Source of the DNA: QWHO01 sp039809865
GTDB lineage: Bacteria > Vulcanimicrobiota > Xenobia > Xenobiales > QWHO01
Direction of reading: 5' to 3'
DNA: 64,000 bases
Assembly: GCA_039809865.1 (NCBI GenBank)
Contig: JBDHVW010000022.1
Location: forward strand, 34,082-98,081
Positions 61,340 through 64,000 of the stretch are shown here, piece after piece. The notes beneath the pieces were generated by a model, which saw only the letters and a list, made by a program, of their open reading frames with translations, was not told the DNA's origin and ran no database searches. A program made the translations under genes and the position numbers. Every line of letters starts with the position of its first letter. The first letter of the stretch is position 1.

Positions 61340-61442
61340 TGCCCCATAGTAGCAGCCCTGAAAATATTTGTAAACGGATATTGACATGCATAACCGTTTA
61401 CGGTATATTATTTCCGTAAACAGTTTGTCGGAGGTAGCAACC
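61340..61442 (+). promoter_or_regulatory. Sigma70 promoter with overlapping GTTTACGG operators
   Basis: A near-consensus promoter reads TTGACA (61381-61386), 17-bp spacer, TATATT (61404-61409). Half-sites GTAAACGG (61370-61377), CCGTTTAC/GTTTACGG (61394-61403) and CCGTAAAC (61414-61421) form two inverted pairs that overlap the -35/-10 region, so a bound repressor would block RNA polymerase. The Shine-Dalgarno GGAGG (61430-61434) serves the SWIM gene. The stretch is AT-rich against the GC-rich surroundings. Confidence 0.75.
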
Positions 61443-61724
61443 ATGTCGACCCGTGAAACCGTCCCCGAGAAAGCCACCCGTCTCAAGAAGAACTACCGCG
61501 TCATCCAGGTCACCGAGCGCGCCTTTATGGTCATCGGCGACACCTCGACCTACGAGGTCCGCCGTTTCAACGGCGGCTGGTATTGCAACTGCCGCTGGAC
61601 CAAAATCAACGGCACTCTTAAGCCCTGCTCGCACATCCGGGCCGCCGAGCAAGCGCTGCTCGACCCGGCCTGCCAAGAGGTCGTCAAGCCGCTGGCCCAG
61701 ATGCTGGCCAGCACCCTGAACTAG
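61443..61724 (+). CDS. SWIM zinc-finger protein
   Basis: A 93-aa protein; the ATG at 61443 with GGAGG upstream is preferred to the ATG at 61386, which lies inside the promoter. The C-terminal half has CxC...CxH as 'GGWYCNCRWTKINGTLKPCSHIRA' (Cys48, Cys50, Cys62, His64), the SWIM zinc-binding signature, used for DNA or protein binding. SWIM-only small proteins are common accessory genes in integrative elements. It is followed 17 bp later by the excisionase-like gene. Confidence 0.85.
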   Translation: MSTRETVPEKATRLKKNYRVIQVTERAFMVIGDTSTYEVRRFNGGWYCNCRWTKINGTLKPCSHIRAAEQALLDPACQEVVKPLAQMLASTLN

Positions 61725-61741
61725 AACCGGAGGAACCCACT

Positions 61742-61933
61742 ATGCCCGAACCCCTCACCCGCAAGACCATCACCGTCGACGAGGCCGCCGTCTACCTGGG
61801 CGTCTCGCGCTACTCCGCCTACCAAGCCGTCCACGCCGGGTCCATTCCGTCGATCCGGATCGGCCGCCGCATCCTCGTCCCGGTCCAGGCCTTCGAGGCC
61901 CTGCTCGCCGCCACCAACTTCTCCAACAACTAA
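61742..61933 (+). CDS. Excisionase-like MerR-type helix-turn-helix protein
   Basis: A 63-aa protein preceded by GGAGG. 'KTITVDEAAVYLGVSRYSAYQAVHAGSIPSIRIGRRILVP' is a winged helix-turn-helix of the HTH_17/excisionase family. Its position 88 bp before the integrase supports a role as recombination directionality factor, binding near att sites to favour excision. Confidence 0.85.
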   Translation: MPEPLTRKTITVDEAAVYLGVSRYSAYQAVHAGSIPSIRIGRRILVPVQAFEALLAATNFSNN

Positions 61934-61956
61934 ATCGACCGCCGGCACCGACCCCC

Positions 61957-61993
61957 GCAAAGCCAGTGGGGCCCGTCACCCCACTGGCTTTGC
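61957..61993. terminator. Perfect 15-bp hairpin between excisionase and integrase genes
   Basis: gcaaagccagtgggg, loop cccgtca, ccccactggctttgc: a perfect stem. The following bases (tcatgaatga) are not T-rich, so it may be a rho-independent terminator of weak type, an attenuator limiting integrase synthesis, an mRNA stabiliser, or a protein-binding site. Confidence 0.55.
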
Positions 61994-62021
61994 TCATGAA
62001 TGAATCAGGAGGAACCACATC

Positions 62022-63167
62022 ATGAGAGGCCACATCACCAAGCGCGGCGACAACTACCGCGTCGAGATTCATCTGGGCTACGGCGACGACGGCAAGCGCG
62101 TGCGTCACCGGAAGACACTGTCCACCAAGAAGGCCGCCGTGAAGTATCTGCGCGACAAGCTGGACGAATTCGAGACCGAGGGCGGAATCAGGGAACGCAA
62201 CCTGCAGACCCTTGGGGACTACCTGAAGCGGTGGCTCGAGGGCGCCAAGCTGCGCGTGCGCCAGCGCACGCACGAGGAATACTGTGCCAACGTCGAGCGC
62301 TACGTCGGCAAGCACGACATCGGGAAGAAGCTGCTCACCACCGTCAACCCGATCGACATCCAGGAGCTCTACACCGAGATCACCGCCCGGGGCACCGGCC
62401 CGTACGCGGTCCGGAAGCTGCACTCGATCTTGCGCCAGGCGCTGCAGCAGGCCGTGAAGTGGCGCGAGCTGCACCAGAACCCGGCCCTCTTCGTCGACCT
62501 ACCCCGGGTTACCCGGAAGCGCGAGCTCAGGGTGCTGCACTCGAGCGACCTGAGCAAATTCGTGCAGGCCGCGCTGCAGGAGCTGCGCCTGGGCGCGATG
62601 TGGGTGCTGGCCCTGGCCACCGGGATGCGGCCGGAGGAGTACCTGGGCCTCTTCTGGACCGACTTTAGTCTGGACTTCCGCAAGGTCACCGTCAACCGGG
62701 CCCTGGTGCGCTTCGTCCGCAAGGTCGAGGGCCTGCCCAAGTGGCGCTTCGAGCCGCCGAAGACGGACAAGAGCCGCCGCACGCTCGCGTTGGAACCGGA
62801 GATGGCCGAGCTGCTGCGCCAGCACCGCGACCAGCAGAGCATCGAGAAGGAGTATGCCGGGTCGGCCTATGAGGATCTCGGCCTGGTCTTCGCCAACGAA
62901 TTGGGTGGCCCGCTGTACCTCGACAACCTGCGCGCCAGGAACTTCAAGCGGGTGTTGCAGCGGGCCGGCCTGCCCAGCAATTTGACAGTTTATTCATTGC
63001 GCCATTCAGCGGCGACGGCTCTGTTAAAGGACCGCGAATCATTGAAGGTCGTGAGCGAATTGCTTGGCCACAGCACAATACGATTAACAGGAGACGTCTA
63101 CTCGCACGTCTCCGACGACATGCTCGAGGAGGCGTCGGCCAAACTGGGCAAGCGGATGTTTCAGTAA
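62022..63167 (+). CDS. Tyrosine recombinase/integrase
   Basis: A 381-aa integrase. An N-terminal AP2-like arm-binding segment ('GDNYRVEIHLGYGDDGKRVRHRKTL'), a SAM-like core-binding domain (about 60-150) and a catalytic domain: Arg in 'ALATGMRPEEYLGL', 'YSLRHSAATALL' (second Arg), 'LLGHSTIRLTGDVYSHV' (His and nucleophile Tyr). In the HxxR box the first His is replaced by Ser (YSLRH). AGGAGG precedes the ATG. It would catalyse site-specific integration or excision of the island; the att remnant and ggtcccc boxes are next to it. Confidence 0.92.
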   Translation: MRGHITKRGDNYRVEIHLGYGDDGKRVRHRKTLSTKKAAVKYLRDKLDEFETEGGIRERNLQTLGDYLKRWLEGAKLRVRQRTHEEYCANVERYVGKHDIGKKLLTTVNPIDIQELYTEITARGTGPYAVRKLHSILRQALQQAVKWRELHQNPALFVDLPRVTRKRELRVLHSSDLSKFVQAALQELRLGAMWVLALATGMRPEEYLGLFWTDFSLDFRKVTVNRALVRFVRKVEGLPKWRFEPPKTDKSRRTLALEPEMAELLRQHRDQQSIEKEYAGSAYEDLGLVFANELGGPLYLDNLRARNFKRVLQRAGLPSNLTVYSLRHSAATALLKDRESLKVVSELLGHSTIRLTGDVYSHVSDDMLEEASAKLGKRMFQ

Positions 63168-63885
63168 CCCAACCCTGCTACCGTTTCCTTCGTCCCCCCG
63201 GTCCCCCATTTTATTTATAAAATGGTCCTGACGAAGGTCTCGCCAAGTCGAGGCTACCGCGTAGCCGTGTAACGCCTCCGCGGTAAAGCCCCTTTGCCGC
63301 GCCAAGACGAGGCCCCCGTGCCTGTGGTAAAGTGGGAGACTCGCCCGACCTTTCACAACGCGAGTCTTCCACTTTTCCATAGGCCGCCTACGGCAAAGCC
63401 TACCCCTACCCGCCCCGCACCCAGCCTGGTCCCCCGCGGTGGTCCCCCAGACGCGAGGACATTACCACTTCGACCTAGCCCCCTCCGGACCCCTAAAACC
63501 TATTTGTACATTACGGATTAGAGGCCCTGTCTGAAGCCGCTCGGGTCGCCCTACCCTTAGCGTGCCCCACAAAACATACCCAACGAGGCTCGACCCGGGT
63601 CGAGGATAGCGCGTTTTGTGGGGCAACCGGCCGCCCAACTTATTCACGACGCGGCCGAAGAGGCTTCCCCTACCGGCGCGGGGCTTGCCCGACACGAAGG
63701 GTAAGTCCGTCCGGACGCGAAGTTACCCCAAGTCGGCCCCCACCCAGCCCGCCCACGCGGATGGCTCCACGAAAGGCCTCGACGCCCACCGACCCAGAAG
63801 CCCACAACCACGCCATGCGCCAACTGGTCCCCCAGCGGTCCCCAGAACCGGAAAACGCCTGATCTCGGCCCCCGAGCCGACAACG
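63168..63885. other. Structured non-coding region downstream of the integrase
   Basis: No gene is supported. It contains ccatttta-ttta-taaaatgg (63206-63225), a hairpin aaagtgggagactcg/cgagtcttccactttt around 63328-63376, cgcggtaaag-ccc-ctttgccgcg (63279-63301), nested repeats (tgccccacaaaac at 63563-63575 and its complement at 63613-63625 enclosing the palindrome ctcgacccgggtcgag at 63589-63604), and paired ggtcccc boxes (63425-63447, 63824-63845). Possible attP arm sites, transfer origin or structured RNA. Confidence 0.5.
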
Positions 63886-63909
63886 AAAAAAGCCCACCGT
63901 AGCGGGCTT
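63886..63909 (-). terminator. Rho-independent terminator (minus strand)
   Basis: On the minus strand aagccc, loop gctacggt, gggctt, then TTTT. It lies directly downstream of the tRNA-like 3' end, as expected for a tRNA transcript terminator. Confidence 0.75.
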
Positions 63910-63915
63910 TCAACC

Positions 63916-63953
63916 TGGAGCCGGGGAGGCGATTCGAACGCCCGACCTGCTGG
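63916..63953 (-). tRNA. 3' half of a tRNA gene (anticodon 3' stem to CCA), probable att remnant
   Basis: Reading the minus strand: anticodon 3' stem CCAGC, variable loop AGGTC, T-arm GGGCG-TTCGAAT-CGCCT, acceptor strand CCCCGGC, discriminator T and CCA, followed by a terminator. The matching 5' half (an acceptor strand GCCGGGG and a D-arm) is not found in the 45 bp that remain before the window edge. So this is either the attachment-site fragment left by an element integrated in a tRNA gene, or a tRNA with an unusual insertion. Amino-acid identity cannot be given. Confidence 0.55.
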
Positions 63954-64000
63954 TATGATGCCCTCAGGCGGCCAGCGATGGCGCCCCAGGTGAAGAATCG

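Noticed and set aside
63616..63993. 125-aa plus-strand frame ending in GGDSNARP
   Set aside because: The terminal peptide is the antisense translation of the tRNA T-arm; the rest crosses non-coding repeats.
1..64000. CRISPR array
   Set aside because: No series of regularly spaced short direct repeats with unique spacers was seen, and no cas gene is present.

Overview
The window is a 64 kb piece of a GC-rich bacterial chromosome. Lipoprotein signals (16375-18651, 34389-35825), secreted proteins and a SiaA-type membrane phosphatase suggest a cell with an outer membrane. No gene here fixes the phylum; the very high GC, tightly overlapping ATGA/TTGA/GTGA junctions and repeat-rich secreted proteins would fit a poorly sampled phylum, but that is only a guess.

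Left part (1-25000), vertically inherited in appearance: an ABA4-like membrane protein and a TetR regulator, then a complete siaABCD threonine-phosphorylation/c-di-GMP operon with a sixth gene attached (1004-5750). Next come a GH3 beta-glucosidase and a repeat protein (minus strand), a tiny membrane-peptide locus with an in-frame TGA, an M48-like metallopeptidase, a PEGA-domain secreted protein broken by a local inversion, a homocysteine S-methyltransferase, an ADP-ribosylglycohydrolase and a HEAT/propeller protein. A secreted-protein cluster (lipoprotein, low-complexity protein, EF-hand metallopeptidase) is followed by a large SNF2 ATPase and a SAM methyltransferase.

Middle part (25100-44000), a patchwork of accessory cassettes separated by short repeats: a Phd/VapC pair and a damaged nucleotidyltransferase cassette lie between two copies of a ~65 bp structured repeat; then a 1427-aa caspase-like/TPR/discoidin-like secreted protein; a metallophosphoesterase plus ADP-ribosyltransferase-like toxin candidate; a propeller lipoprotein and pilin-like pair; and a five-gene operon (38268-43820) of a coiled-coil protein, a P-loop-less DUF2791-like protein, an active DUF2791 (BREX-associated) ATPase, an SNF2 helicase and a protein ending in an RNA-polymerase-alpha-CTD-like domain. 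This operon looks like a little-described defence system.

Right part (44000-64000), a defence island: an IetAS pair (AAA ATPase plus subtilisin-like protease), then an eight-gene, ~13 kb minus-strand operon running from a SNF2/DUF3883 helicase through two paralogous unknown proteins, a small protein, a DUF1156 DNA methyltransferase, a secreted PDZ protein and a Swt1-HEPN/DUF499 ATPase to a GIY-YIG protein. Its core resembles the DUF499/DUF1156/helicase sets annotated as anti-phage-associated, but several members are unusual. The island ends with a mobility module: an AT-hook/ribbon-helix-helix regulator, an operator-rich promoter, a SWIM zinc-finger protein, an excisionase-like protein, a tyrosine integrase, 700 bp of structured non-coding DNA, a terminator and the 3' half of a tRNA, probably an attachment-site remnant.
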